Positions 13,601-25,000 of a stretch of DNA of 64,000 nucleotides are shown here, one piece after another. Source of the DNA: Linnemannia elongata (Eukaryota > Mortierellomycota > Mortierellomycetes > Mortierellales > Mortierellaceae); NCBI GenBank assembly GCA_036320915.1, contig JAXBDG010000007.1, forward strand, positions 2,710,411-2,774,410, given 5' to 3'. The notes below the pieces were generated by a model. It searched no databases, had not been told where the DNA came from, and worked only from the letters and a program-made list of their open reading frames with translations. Every line of letters starts with the position of its first letter. The stretch's first letter is position 1. Both the position numbers and the translations under genes were made by a program.

Positions 13601-15966
13601 CCGCGCCGACCTCCCCAGCACCAATGGTTCGACACTTCAGCGCAGAGATCAACCCATTCGACCGCGACCGGATTTACTATGACCCCATCTCACATCAAGC
13701 TTATGCACAGACTACCCCACATTCGACTCAGAGTTCTCCAGGAAGCATAAGCCCCAACCATTCTCTGGCTTCGGATCAGCGACATCGACGGGAGATGCGA
13801 CAGTATGCCGAGCCTGGTGGAAGTGGTGGCATGGCAACCTATTCATCTGAGAGCCAGTCTCTGGGTGGAATAGTGTCTCCAGAGACACCGGGTGGGTCCC
13901 GTTTCATGGCCTCTCCCAATGGCACTCCGGTTACTGTCTCAGGCAACCAGATTCAAGGCATTCTGTTCGACCCTACCGCATCGCGACCTCAGGGAACGTT
14001 GTCACCATCACCTGGAGGACCTGGCCAAAGAAGAGTTTCCAATGGAAGTGGTCGTTATTCCAGCCACGGGTCTGAGGGCAGTGCCTACGTGATTCCACCC
14101 GCTACTGGAGTCGTCCAGCACCAGCCCTTCTCAGCAATGCATGCACAGCGCACTACCGATGCAGCTGCTGTAAAGACCCAAACACCTTCTCCAGACCCAA
14201 CCCCTCCCACGATCTCCCAATCGGCCGTTCTCCCTGCAGGCTATATCCGCTTCAGCAACGGTCAGGTAATGCGACCGGGCGGTACTCGCTCCCCTCTAGC
14301 CACACCTCCCACGATCACTCAGTCGCCTGGCATCCTGTTCTCGCCACCTACAACCCGGCACTCTGGCATGTCATCGCCCTTGCCCCAGCGATCGACTGAT
14401 CCATTAACACCTCGCGGCGAGAGCGGAGGTACTCACCGTATTATTGGCGCTGACAGCCCCAAGGGATCCCACCCTGTTTTGCACGGTTTGCCTCCGCCCT
14501 TGGCAGTCTCTGCAGCAGGAACGTTTTTGCGGAACAGTCCAGGAGGAGTTACACCCAGTTCTTCCCTTTCTAGTCACGTAACATCACCCCTTCCCGCCAC
14601 CACCGAAACCACCACCAACAGGAATCGAATTGGCGCTACCCCCGCCAAGAAAGCCAAAGACACTGGTGCCAAGGCTACGACTTCATTGGTCAAGAGTGGG
14701 GTCGTCGAGCGTGTCAGTCCTCTCGTGAACGTGCTCATCGTCGAAGGTACACCATAGCAGATTCTCTGGGTCAATAGAATTGGACTACAACACCCACTGT
14801 TCAGTTTCACTAACATTTAGTTTTCCTTTATTTTCTCCTTGCTGTGGATAGATAACATGATTAACCAGACGATTTTGATCAAGTTTATGCAACGCCGAAA
14901 GATCAAGTTTGATGTCGCTTGCAACGGTAGAGAGGCCGTTGACAAGTGGCGTGTCGGCGGATTCCATCTGGTCCTGGTAAGGCTCAATTTCCTCTTTCCC
15001 ATCGCGGCTTTAATGTTAATTTTGTATGTGCTTTTGACACGATGCACAGTACAAGCAAGCATGCTAACAACTCTGTCTTTTGTCATGTCTGAGTAGATGG
15101 ATATCCAAATGCCGGTGATGGATGGTATTGAGGCGACACGGGAGATTCGTCAACTGGAAAAGGCGCAGAGGATTGGCGTGTTCCCAACTGATAAGCCCAA
15201 CTCGATCGGAAACACCATGAGTCTCATGGCGGCCTCAGCGTCGGCGTCTTCAGCAACATCACTACAAGGAACAACTACCCCATCGTCACCCTTCCGATCG
15301 CCTGTCATTATCGTGGCCTTGACAGCTTCTGCCGAGAGTGAGGAGTCGAGGAATACGGCATTACTGGCAGGTTGTAACGACTATATCACCAAACCAATTG
15401 ATCTGCCTTGGTTGGAGCGCAAGATTGTGGAGTGGGGTTGTATGCAGGCGCTGATTGATGTCGATGCCTGGAAGGAATGGAAACGGGATTTGGACGGCAC
15501 CAGCCCTGGAAGTCCCAGCGCCGGTCCCTCTGTGGGCGGAACTGCTGGTGCGTCGGCTGCGCTGATGCAGTCGTTGGCGAGTGCAGGAAAGCTGACCCAA
15601 GCTTCGCTCAGGAGACCGTCGAGCACTCGCTGGACCAAGGGCAACAAGGCTGCCGCCGCCGCTGCAGCCGCTGCCGTGGCCGCGAAGAACGCAGTGGCAG
15701 ATGCAGATGCGGCCGCTGTATCAGGACCCGACAATGGATCACCAGCACTCACGCCCGCCAAGACAAAGACAACCCCCAAGTCAGCAGTGTCAACAGCAGC
15801 AACGACATTAACGAAGACGACGGCGGTTGCTGAAGATGCGATTGTTCCAGTGTCGGAACCGTCGCCTGGAATTTCTTTGACGACTACGAACGAGACGACA
15901 AGCGCGGTTCAGAGTGATTCGTCAACTCTTGTTCCTGACGAGGATTCGCCCCTTATTGTCAACTAG
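10617..15966 (+). CDS. SSK1: Ssk1-type response regulator with membrane and degenerate kinase region
   Basis: Response regulator of the osmotic-stress phosphorelay upstream of the Hog1-type MAP kinase cascade. Four exons: 10617-12182, 12283-14746, 14852-14976 and 15097-15966, giving 1674 aa. The receiver domain begins LIVEDNMINQ; its phospho-acceptor Asp (residue 1387, in MDIQMPVMDG) is the second codon of the last exon. VALTAS and the invariant Lys (TKPIDLPWL) follow. The GCMQALID segment after the receiver is the Ssk1 signature. Upstream are two hydrophobic segments (about residues 130-190 and 282-338), a coiled coil, and a block ending RHALINLIKSI that looks like a decayed histidine-kinase N-box. 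The middle is long, Ser/Pro-rich and probably disordered, and the tail is Ala/Thr-rich. The ATG at 10617 is preferred over one at 10479, whose extra codons are A-rich leader-like sequence. Confidence 0.9.
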
Positions 15967-16177
15967 ACAGCGAGGCAACGGGCGATTGTACATTATTACC
16001 ATTTTTTTTGTTGTGTTTTGTTCATGATTTGAATAAAAATAAAATAAAAGAACCTTGTGGCAGGTTGACACCACGTAGGCCTTCAAGAAAGAAATGCATG
16101 AAAAAAGTCAATGTGCTTGCCTGAGTGTTGTTCCCATGTATATGTGTGAATTAAACCCGTGCAAGAAGGCTATAGAT

Positions 16178-16645
16178 TTATTTCTGGGCGTTAGAGACGA
16201 GGTCAACGACATCTTGGAGGGTCTGGACTTTATCGGCCTGTTCGACGGGGATATCAATGTTACCACCGAGTTCCTGTTCGATCCGGTCCAGGAGCTGGTA
16301 GGTCTTGAAGATGTCCATCCCAAGGTCGTTCTTGAGGTGGGCGGTGGGGGTGATCCTGGCCTTGAGCTCGTCGAGAACTTGTTGGGTGGGTGCAGGCGTG
16401 TGGTCTGGTGGGGGTTGGAGGAGCTGTTCGGTAGACTTGAGGACTAGATCTTGGATCTCTGAAGAATGGGAAGAGGAGGATGTATATTGGCGATAGCCGG
16501 ATGAAGAGGAAGAAGGGGTGAGGGAGAGCAGCAAGGAGGTGGTAGGGCGGTAAGGGGCTGCTGCTGCTCCTGAAGCATGAAGTGCGACAGGAGTAAGGAG
16601 GGCACGGGTTAGGGTGGGTTTGCGGGTGAAGAGTTGTCTGAGCAT
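16178..16645 (-). CDS. Mitochondrial acyl-carrier-like protein lacking the carrier serine
   Basis: Intronless, 155 aa. The N-terminus (MLRQLFTRKPTLTRALL) is Arg/Ser/Ala-rich without acids, as in a mitochondrial presequence. Residues 85-155 follow the acyl carrier fold: a helix-1 region (VLDELKARI), LKNDLGMD at the start of helix 2, then helix 2/3 (LLDRIEQELG) and a C-terminal helix. In active carriers LGxDSL supplies the phosphopantetheine serine; here it reads LGMDIFK, with Ile112 in place of Ser. By family knowledge, mitochondrial carriers serve type II fatty-acid and lipoate synthesis, complex I and Fe-S assembly; this paralogue could only have a structural or scaffold role. It is convergent with SSK1 (211 bp between stops) and divergent from the glycosyltransferase-like gene. 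The frame extends upstream to 16861, but the ATG at 16645 gives the better presequence. Confidence 0.7.
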   Translation of the reverse strand: MLRQLFTRKPTLTRALLTPVALHASGAAAAPYRPTTSLLLSLTPSSSSSGYRQYTSSSSHSSEIQDLVLKSTEQLLQPPPDHTPAPTQQVLDELKARITPTAHLKNDLGMDIFKTYQLLDRIEQELGGNIDIPVEQADKVQTLQDVVDLVSNAQK

Positions 16646-17176
16646 TTTAAACGAAGGTGTCGGACAGTAAGTTGTAAGGAAGAAAGGTGAAGTGAATGTT
16701 AAAGAACAGCGAAGAGGATGAATGTCAAAGAAGGGAAGAAAGAGATGGAACGAGTGGAGTGTGGGAAAGAGCTGAACGGAGGGTAGATTGTTGATCAGAA
16801 CACAGAGTGTGTTATGGCCCTCCACAACAGTGAAGAGCGGGGTGTTAGGGTGACTGCCCAATGAAATGAGAGGAGGATATACAAATTGGGATGAGCAACG
16901 GGAACAAAAGACTGTCCGTGCCCCTTGGATTGGCCTCTAATAACTCCACTCTATCAGGTCCTGTTTGTCTTTCTGTCGTAGCCTTTTGACTTTCGTTCTT
17001 TTCTTTTCCCTGTCCTCCTTTCTCCCTTTCTTCTCCACTTCCTCTTGCTGTCAACAACAGCAACCCCGAATAAAACTATCCTTTTTACCGCACAACAACC
17101 ACCGCTTAAACGATACATTTATCACGCCCAGCACATTACAACGCAGCAACAACAACAACAGACAAACAGACAGGAT

Positions 17177-19003
17177 ATGGCGACAGGCACACGCAGGACA
17201 GTCCGGGTGGCAGCCATCGCCCTCTCTACAATCTTCTTCTTCCTGCTCCTCAGCACCCTCTTCAAGCACTCTTCCAACAACCCCCATCCCACAAAACTCA
17301 GGTCAGTGCCCTTCAGAGCTCGTGTTATCTTCCCCACAAGGTCACAACAGGGTTTTCACACTAACACGTACCACGTCTGTTGTTGTTACACTACTCACTG
17401 AAATGCAAACTCTCCAACAGAGTCGAGGAGCCCGTAGTGGTTATCTTGGTCCACCCTTCACCAACTCTCAACCGCGCTGCGAATTTCGAACTAAAGCGAG
17501 CCATAGCGAGGACATGGGCCAAGGACGTGGAGGATTTTGGAGCAAGTATCTTCTTTGTCGGAGAACATGACGGAGAGACAGTGATGCGGAGACCAAGCGA
17601 GTTCCAGGGCCGTGCACAGTCCCTCTCTATGCGATTCATGGACCCAACAGACAGTGCTGAAGAAGGGACTTCTGGAGGAGGCGGCAATGTGGGTAGAGGT
17701 GGAAGTGCTGTTGGTGGTGCTTCTGGTGTTGGAGGATCTGACGGTGCTGGGGAGGGATACTCCAAGCAGGAGCCCATGCGCAAGATGCTGATCCCTTCAA
17801 TTCTCGAGAACGGGCAGGCTGACAGCGCATCTGGCTTACTCAAGGTACTGGACCATGCTTGCCTTTTTCTAATGGCCTCTTTGACCCTTCTCCCAGTCCA
17901 ATTAGTTCAATCTATCTGCGATTGTAACCTGTCTGACGTTGCTACCTCTCCTTCCCCTTGATTAGGCCTATCATTTTCTATACAACAACACGAACTGGTA
18001 TGCAGGACCCATGCTGCACACCTACCCTTTCATACTAACCACCGACACCACACACTACATCCATGTCGAGAACCTCGTCACCACCCTCCTATCTTCTCGC
18101 CCTCGCCGCCTCCTGACCATGAAAGACGACCACTCCTTCACTGGATCCTTCTCCGAAGCCTCAGAATGCAGTGCAGAGGACTATGGCGACAAAGTACCCC
18201 CTGTCGTCGTCGACTATCAAAGTTCTACTGCTGTCAAGAAGACGGCTTCGTTGCAGCATACACATTGGACCTTGTCTGGCACCCATTTGGTGTCGAGACA
18301 GTTAGTCGCATTGATCGGACCACACTTACACCAGTGCGTCCTCAACACTGGGTCTGCCTCATCGTCGCCAGTCAGCGGGGACTCTTTAGAGGGTGGTGAA
18401 GCCTTCCAAGAATGCATCCAGCAATGGGCCTCCCACCCACTCTTCTGGAAGAATGGGTACTGTGGCCGCCTTGCCGCCCTCCGCTACGATGCCTCTATCC
18501 TCAGCTCTCCTGGACCTTATTCCTCCGACCCTCTTTTAGCCTCCTTGTCGTCTTCACAAGGCTCGATCCCATCATCAACTTCAAGATCAACCTATGAAAC
18601 GTTCAGTCGAAAAGACCGGAGAGGACTCCCGTCCCTGTCTCCCTCGCCTGAAACGTTCGAGTCATTTTATCAGATGAAGCAACGCGAACGCGCTCAAGTC
18701 CAAGGCAGGAGGTTGGGATCATACGTCGAGGAAGAGGACGACGGTATGAGTAGAGACGACGAGGACGCCAATCCTGCTGTGAATGCTGGCAGTAATGACC
18801 AAAATACCTTGTCTTCTGATGAGAGAAACGGGAACACAATTGTTCGTGCGACAGCATCATCAGAGAACACAGCCGGATCCACAACACACTGGATCGTCGG
18901 GTCGGGACTGACACAGCCAGAAGATTTCACACTCCTCTATCAGGCACTTATCGATCGCGAAGTAGACGCCCAGCCAGATAACAACGAAGTCGACGATGAA
19001 TAA
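17177..19003 (+). CDS. Type II membrane glycosyltransferase-like protein (GT31 / C1GALT-like)
   Basis: 528 aa in three exons: 17177-17301, 17421-17844 and 17966-19003. A short basic N-terminus is followed by one membrane segment (about residues 11-27, AIALSTIFFFLLLSTLF), the topology of a Golgi glycosyltransferase. Residues 43-80 (VVVILVHPSP, then AIARTWAKD) resemble the opening beta-strand and TW motif of GT31/core-1 galactosyltransferases. A later block (NWYAGPML, FILTTDTTHYIHVENLVTTL) lines up with the DDDxYV-x-ENL region, but the metal-binding acids are reduced to one Asp. A third block (LSGTHLVSRQLVALIG) resembles the GGAGYVLS motif. A Gly-rich loop and a Ser/Asp-rich tail look disordered. 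The assignment is by motif order only; catalytic activity is doubtful. It is convergent with ECM29. Confidence 0.5.
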
Positions 19004-19090
19004 ATACCATATAACCGGAAGTAGAAAACAGTGGAAGCATCGAGTTTATGTATTATCATGGTACTTGCACGAAGTTGTCTATAATAAACC

Positions 19091-22000
19091 TCAATCGAGG
19101 GTGCTTTCCAGGACAGCAGCGATTTCAGAGATACTGGGAAGAGGATCTTTCCTTACAATGCTAAGCACCTCCCGGACCTTGGCCGAAACCACAGGTGTCC
19201 ATGCATTCGTGCCTAATGCGAATATAATTAGACAGCAAGATGGTCTTCAGTATCTAATGTCATAATGAAAGACAATACCAACCGTCGACATGTACTCATT
19301 TCGGCTGGTTTACCTTTCAACTTGGCGACAAGAGTCTTGAGGAGTTCAAGTCCCTGGTTCCGCAAACCAACGTACTTGAAATCCCTCAGACTACCCTCCA
19401 ATAGACTATCAAGGATAAGAACAATCGACTCCTCCGAGACCACCTTTGCCGAAGAAGTGAGGTCCAACTTTTCAAAGAATTTATCCAAAGACTCCAAAAG
19501 TGCTGCTCGCACATTCCAGATGTTCCGCACAAGAGTCTGACACGTCTTGGTCACAAACTCGCTCGAGTGTTGTTCTAAACGCCATGATAGAAACATTACG
19601 CATGAATAGATGGCTCACAGCACGACACAAAACAGTTGTAGAAATACACAATTGGAAAAGCTGTACCTTGAAGCTGAGCGTTTCTGGTCCAGGCCAACCC
19701 GACAGCCTTGGCAGCACTGGCCATGACCATCAACTGCAAGGGCTTATCATGCTCCTCGTCTTCATCCTCATCTTCCTTGTTCTCCAGAATCGTAAACAAC
19801 ATCGACTTGACCTCCAAGTAATAGTCCACACCTGCGAACCCGTCCAAGAACTTGCCCAATGCATCAATAGCATACCGCTTATACTGTTTGTTCACCTTCT
19901 TGGACTCTCGTAACAGAACCTACATCACGAAGGTGGCGTAAACGGATAGAAGTGTAAATAGCACACACACGTAATTGACATTGTGATGGTCAAGCTTAAA
20001 GAAGTGGTGCTTACTTGGGCGATCTCTTGAAGCTTGGGAGACTTGTCATTGAAGTAGGCCTTGGATGAGAGTGCAAGAGAAGGAAGCAAGTTGACAACGT
20101 GTTCCTTGCCATCCCATGTCCGTCCCGACAGTCCATCCAACACCAGAGGCAGAACTGTATCCATGTGCTTTGTCAGCTCTAAAACAAATACAGGGTAATT
20201 GAGAAGGAGATTAGGTATGCTGATCATAGCTTAAAAGGTTAAAATCGCTTCCAGAGTGAAATGAAAACCAGTCGCTTACCCATAACGTCCGAGACTGCTT
20301 TCAAAGCAATGGCAGATTGTTTCTTGGCATTCCAAGATGCAGAAGTAAGCTGTTTTGACAGAAGCTGAACAATTTCGTCCGCATACAACTTGACGGCCGA
20401 GGCGGCGCCCGTTGTGTGCTCCTCCCAGACCTCCTTCCACACCTCTGCAATGTCTTTGTGGGCGTCAAACGTTCCATAGTGTACAGTGGGCAGGATAGCA
20501 GACGCAACTCCTTTAAACTTGTCTGACGCGTTCTTTGAGACCTCCCGCACCGTGACGGCAGCAATCGATCGAAGGTCCTCCTCTACAATAACAAGCGGAA
20601 TAAGCATGTGGCGTTAATTGCTACGTCGAGATAACTTCACCAAAAGAAACAAATCAAGTGAAAGGGTCGACATAAAGGGCAAGGCTAACCTTCGGTATCG
20701 AGGTAGTAACCTCCAAGGCGCTCGACAAACTTGACAAGAGCGGCATCGGTTACAAGGCGCGAGAGATAACCGACTGCAACAGCGTACGACTTTCTGACAG
20801 CTGGCGACTTGTCCTTGATCGCAGATCCTAGAGTCTTGAGAATGGTGTCTGCAAAAGGTCGGACCACTGCTGGCTTCTTGATGCAAAGGGACACCAAAAG
20901 ATGTGCGCATCCAGCCTATCATCGTAGATTTAGTATGGTAAATAGTTAGAATGATAATGCCTTAGGATGACAAGGGTTTGATGCCTATTTCCCCGAGCGG
21001 AGCCCATGTCGTACCTTGGTAGGAAGACCAACGGCCTTCTTAATCATTGTGATGAGCTGAGAAGACAGCTCGGGTATCACGGTGTCGTCCACGTTCTCGA
21101 CACAGGCCTCAATTCCCTCCATCTATAAAGATACGATGATCAAAAGACGTTGTTCAGAGACATGGTAGCAACACTGCCGTCACTTGTACTACCTTCCAAT
21201 GGCCAATTTGCCGCGAATGATGCATACCATGGGGGAAAGCTTGGCAGCGCTCAAACGACTACTCTCCAGCTGCTCCTGAGAAACCTGGTACTTTTCCGTG
21301 TGAAAACTCAGGTAGTCTACCACAAGGGTGAAATAAAAACACGACATGATGAGTAGCCAGTTTGTGAAGAAACCTACGCATCAATAGTATCCGTACTCGT
21401 GAGGGCAATAACGTACTCATCATTTGAGGCTCCATGGAAGTGAGTCCTTCTAGAAGGGCCACAACAATGACAGGAATGTGGGATCGGAGCAAGGAACCAG
21501 CTTGTTTGCAGATCTTCAAGATGGTAGTCAAACTAAACTTTGACACCTCTTCAGCGTTTGAAAGCAGACCCTTGCCGACCAGGAAGGGGATGATAATATC
21601 CAGGACTCGCTGACCCTCGGCTGCTGTGACATGCTTGGGATCGCAGTACTTGACTGTCATTAATGTAAGCGCACGGCAGGTCTTGAAGGCGGCCGTCCGG
21701 ACACTCTCCTTGATATCATCTAATGCACGGAAGGACATGATCCAAATGTTTTCCAAATACTTTTCGATCTCTTCGACAGAGCGGCCTTGCAGAAGGTCGG
21801 CCATAGCAAGAGAGCTACAAACGACAAAATGGCATCAGTAGAAAACCGTAAGTGGGTGGCCCTCACAATTTTTCTAGTAGACCGGTAATAAAGTCGACGA
21901 TGAACTATACCTGGACTCGCGGGTTCTCCACGCTCTAGCTCCCATGCCCTCCAAGAGATCCTTGATGATGACATCAAAGTATTCCTGAACAGCCTTCTTG

Positions 22001-25000
22001 GGTTCTTTAACCAACGCTCTCCAAATACTGGTCATAGCCTCGTTGACCTTGGGGTTGGGGTCATACTGGTAGCGGTAGAGCTTAGGAATAAGCGTCGCGA
22101 GATGGGGCTTGAGCTCTGCTTCTGCCTGTGAGACAATCGAAGAGAATCCGAACGCAGCTCCCTTTCTTGACTGCCACATGGAATTATGACTAGCAAGATG
22201 CATGAACTTGTAGACGAGCTCGGGCTGGTTCATATCACTGGCCAAGGAAAGAATAGACTGGTATGTCGAGAGCGACGAGCCGTCCGGTGCCTGTCCAAGA
22301 GCATTGCCGTCAAAGAGCTCGGTCTCGCCCGTCACCTTGGGCGCCGCCTTCTTGCCTTCGCCAAACATTCCCACAAGCGAGCCGACAAGTTGGCTACGGA
22401 TCGACTGGTCACCCAGCTCGTACACTAGACCGATACCCTTGGAGGCAACCTCCTGCGTCAACTCTGCATTGAAAGTAGAGAATTGTCAATGTTATCGTCA
22501 TTCACTGTGAATGCTCCGAAAGGTCATTACAAAAGAAATATTGCGCTTACCATCACGATCCGAGAGAAGGCTCGAAAAGACCGAGTGCAGTTTTGGAAGT
22601 TGCAGCTAATATTGTGACAAAGCGCGTACGATATCCAAAGGTTAATCAAAACGCATTACTTCATTGACCTGACCCTGCGAGGATAAGCTCTGTACATCAT
22701 GTACCTTGACACTTGGATGGCTGGAGCAAAACTTGACGAGTGACAGCAACCATATACAAGCAGCCTTCTTGGTTGCAGCCTTAGGCGAGGTGGCCATCTC
22801 ATCCAAGATGGTCTTTAAGATGCCATCCATGACTGTACCATCAACACTAGACTTTGAGGGCTCCTGGTCCGCGACATCGGCGAAGACATCCATAGCGCTG
22901 CATTGCCATCCAGCACCAATACAAGCAATGGCTTCCCCAACCGTAAAGTTGACCTCGGTCTGCTTTGTTTGCTTGGGTCCAAAGTCATACAAGAAAGTCA
23001 AGATCTCTTGCGCATGTGCTGGGTTACCAACACCAACGTGACCAAGCGACGCAACGGCATACTCCTGAGTCTTGACATCCTTGGTGTTCTTGGCCGTCTC
23101 GATGAGTTTTTGAATGTCCTTGGAGACGTCTTTAGAAGGAATGATGCCATATCTTCCGATTTCTCCCAGACAAATCGCCGCGGCCGACACAAACATGTTT
23201 TGCTTCGAGTCCAGCTCTTCTATAATTTCTCCAACCAACTCCTGGAACTCTCCCTCTGGCAAAATGTTGAATACGGCCGAAGGGTATCTGTACAATAGTC
23301 GTCCTAAAATGAATCCTGCAGCCAAGACACTTCCATGACGCTGTTCCACCGTTACCTACGAGGCGAGAAAAGAGGAGAGAAATGAGATGTGTTAGCCCAT
23401 ACTTAAATTAACCTTGGGTCACTAACGATCTTGTACATTCACAATGAACGTACCTGCTTGGTTTTGTCTTTAATAACAGTGTTTAGTTCACGCAAAAACT
23501 GAAGGAAGACCTCACGCTGGGGATTGGCGTCACCCAAATTATCAGTTCCGACGATTCCAATGATGTGCGCAACCGCGTGGCGTGACTCAATCTTAGGGGA
23601 CCCAATGTATGGCTATCATAAACACAACAGAACAACCATAGTCAGCACAAAAGATCTTTGGCAAGTAAGATTTATCACACAATAGCCAGTCAAATAGTTT
23701 ACCTTGAACCAGCCGAGTCGATGTGAGTACTGCTCTGACAGACTACTAGGAGCAAGAGAGAAGAGTTCCAATAAACAAGTCAAGGCTGTCGAATGAAGAC
23801 TCTTGTCTACCAGTCGACACAAGCAGATAAGCACGTATTAGTTATTACCAGCAAATTCCGACTACTAATTAGTGACACTGACGAATTCTATAGGTAATAA
23901 ACGGTACTTACCATCGGGTCCTTGGTGGTTCATGGCGATCTCAAGGAAGGAGATGTAGCTCGCGAGAGTCTCCTGCTCGTTGTCAATCCGACTCTCGTTC
24001 TCCCACATGTCCTTCAACCAAGCCTTGACCTTTCTTCGTGTCTCGGGTGTAAAGACAAACTGCTGGATCTCGTAATCATTCGACGATTCCTCAATAATCA
24101 CATCCGGATCAGCACTGGTGATCAAAAGCCGGCGGAAGAACTGCAAGATATGGATGAAGACTTCCGAAGGAAAGCCCATGATGAATGACTTTCCGTATGT
24201 CGGCCTCGAGTGAATTTCGTCCGTGCGGCTCTGTGTAGCCCTTGATTTGAGTTTGATAAGATCGACCAACTTGATGAAGTCGGGAAGAATTGACTCTTTT
24301 GAAGCTGCAGTATTCTCTTCCAGTGCTCGAGCAGTCGGGAAAGTAAGACCGCGCTTGGCCTCCTCCCTGATCTCAAGCTTGGAATCTGCAACGGTCATCA
24401 GACAAACGTACTTGGAGGCCGCGTCTGAAAATGGGAACAGTCCTGTCGCGTATCTGATGGCGCAATAGCGCGCCTGGTGCTCCTCCTAATAATAGTAATA
24501 TATAAAAAAAGTCAGAGAACTAAATAACAGGGCAAGTTGAATGACCTTGGTACCGACTTGATTGTCTTTTCCCCTGTCCTGAAATGATATAAGGGAGAAT
24601 ATGCTCACCTTGGCCATGTTGTCCTCGATGATTGTCAGGATGCGCTTCACTTCAGTCTCATTTGCCCAGTCCTTTAGAGGCAGGAAGGCGTCGAGGAGTG
24701 TGCAGAGGGCTTCCTGGATGTAGGTCTTGACATTGGGAGGTTGAGATGAGAGCTGATCGAAGAATCCCTCTGTGATCGACAGGTCCTTTCTGAAGATGTC
24801 AGGAACTATTATAACAGGGGTCAACGATAGACAACGTATGTTAGACTTTTCTAAACACATCGTTTCATATAATCACAAACTCAGACCATTCGTAGATTAA
24901 TTTATACCTCTCTTCGAGATCAGACTGACGGCCACATAGGCGAAGCCCTTGGCAGCTTCACTCTCTATTCGAATCAAAGGTATACGGTTTATATGTTAGG

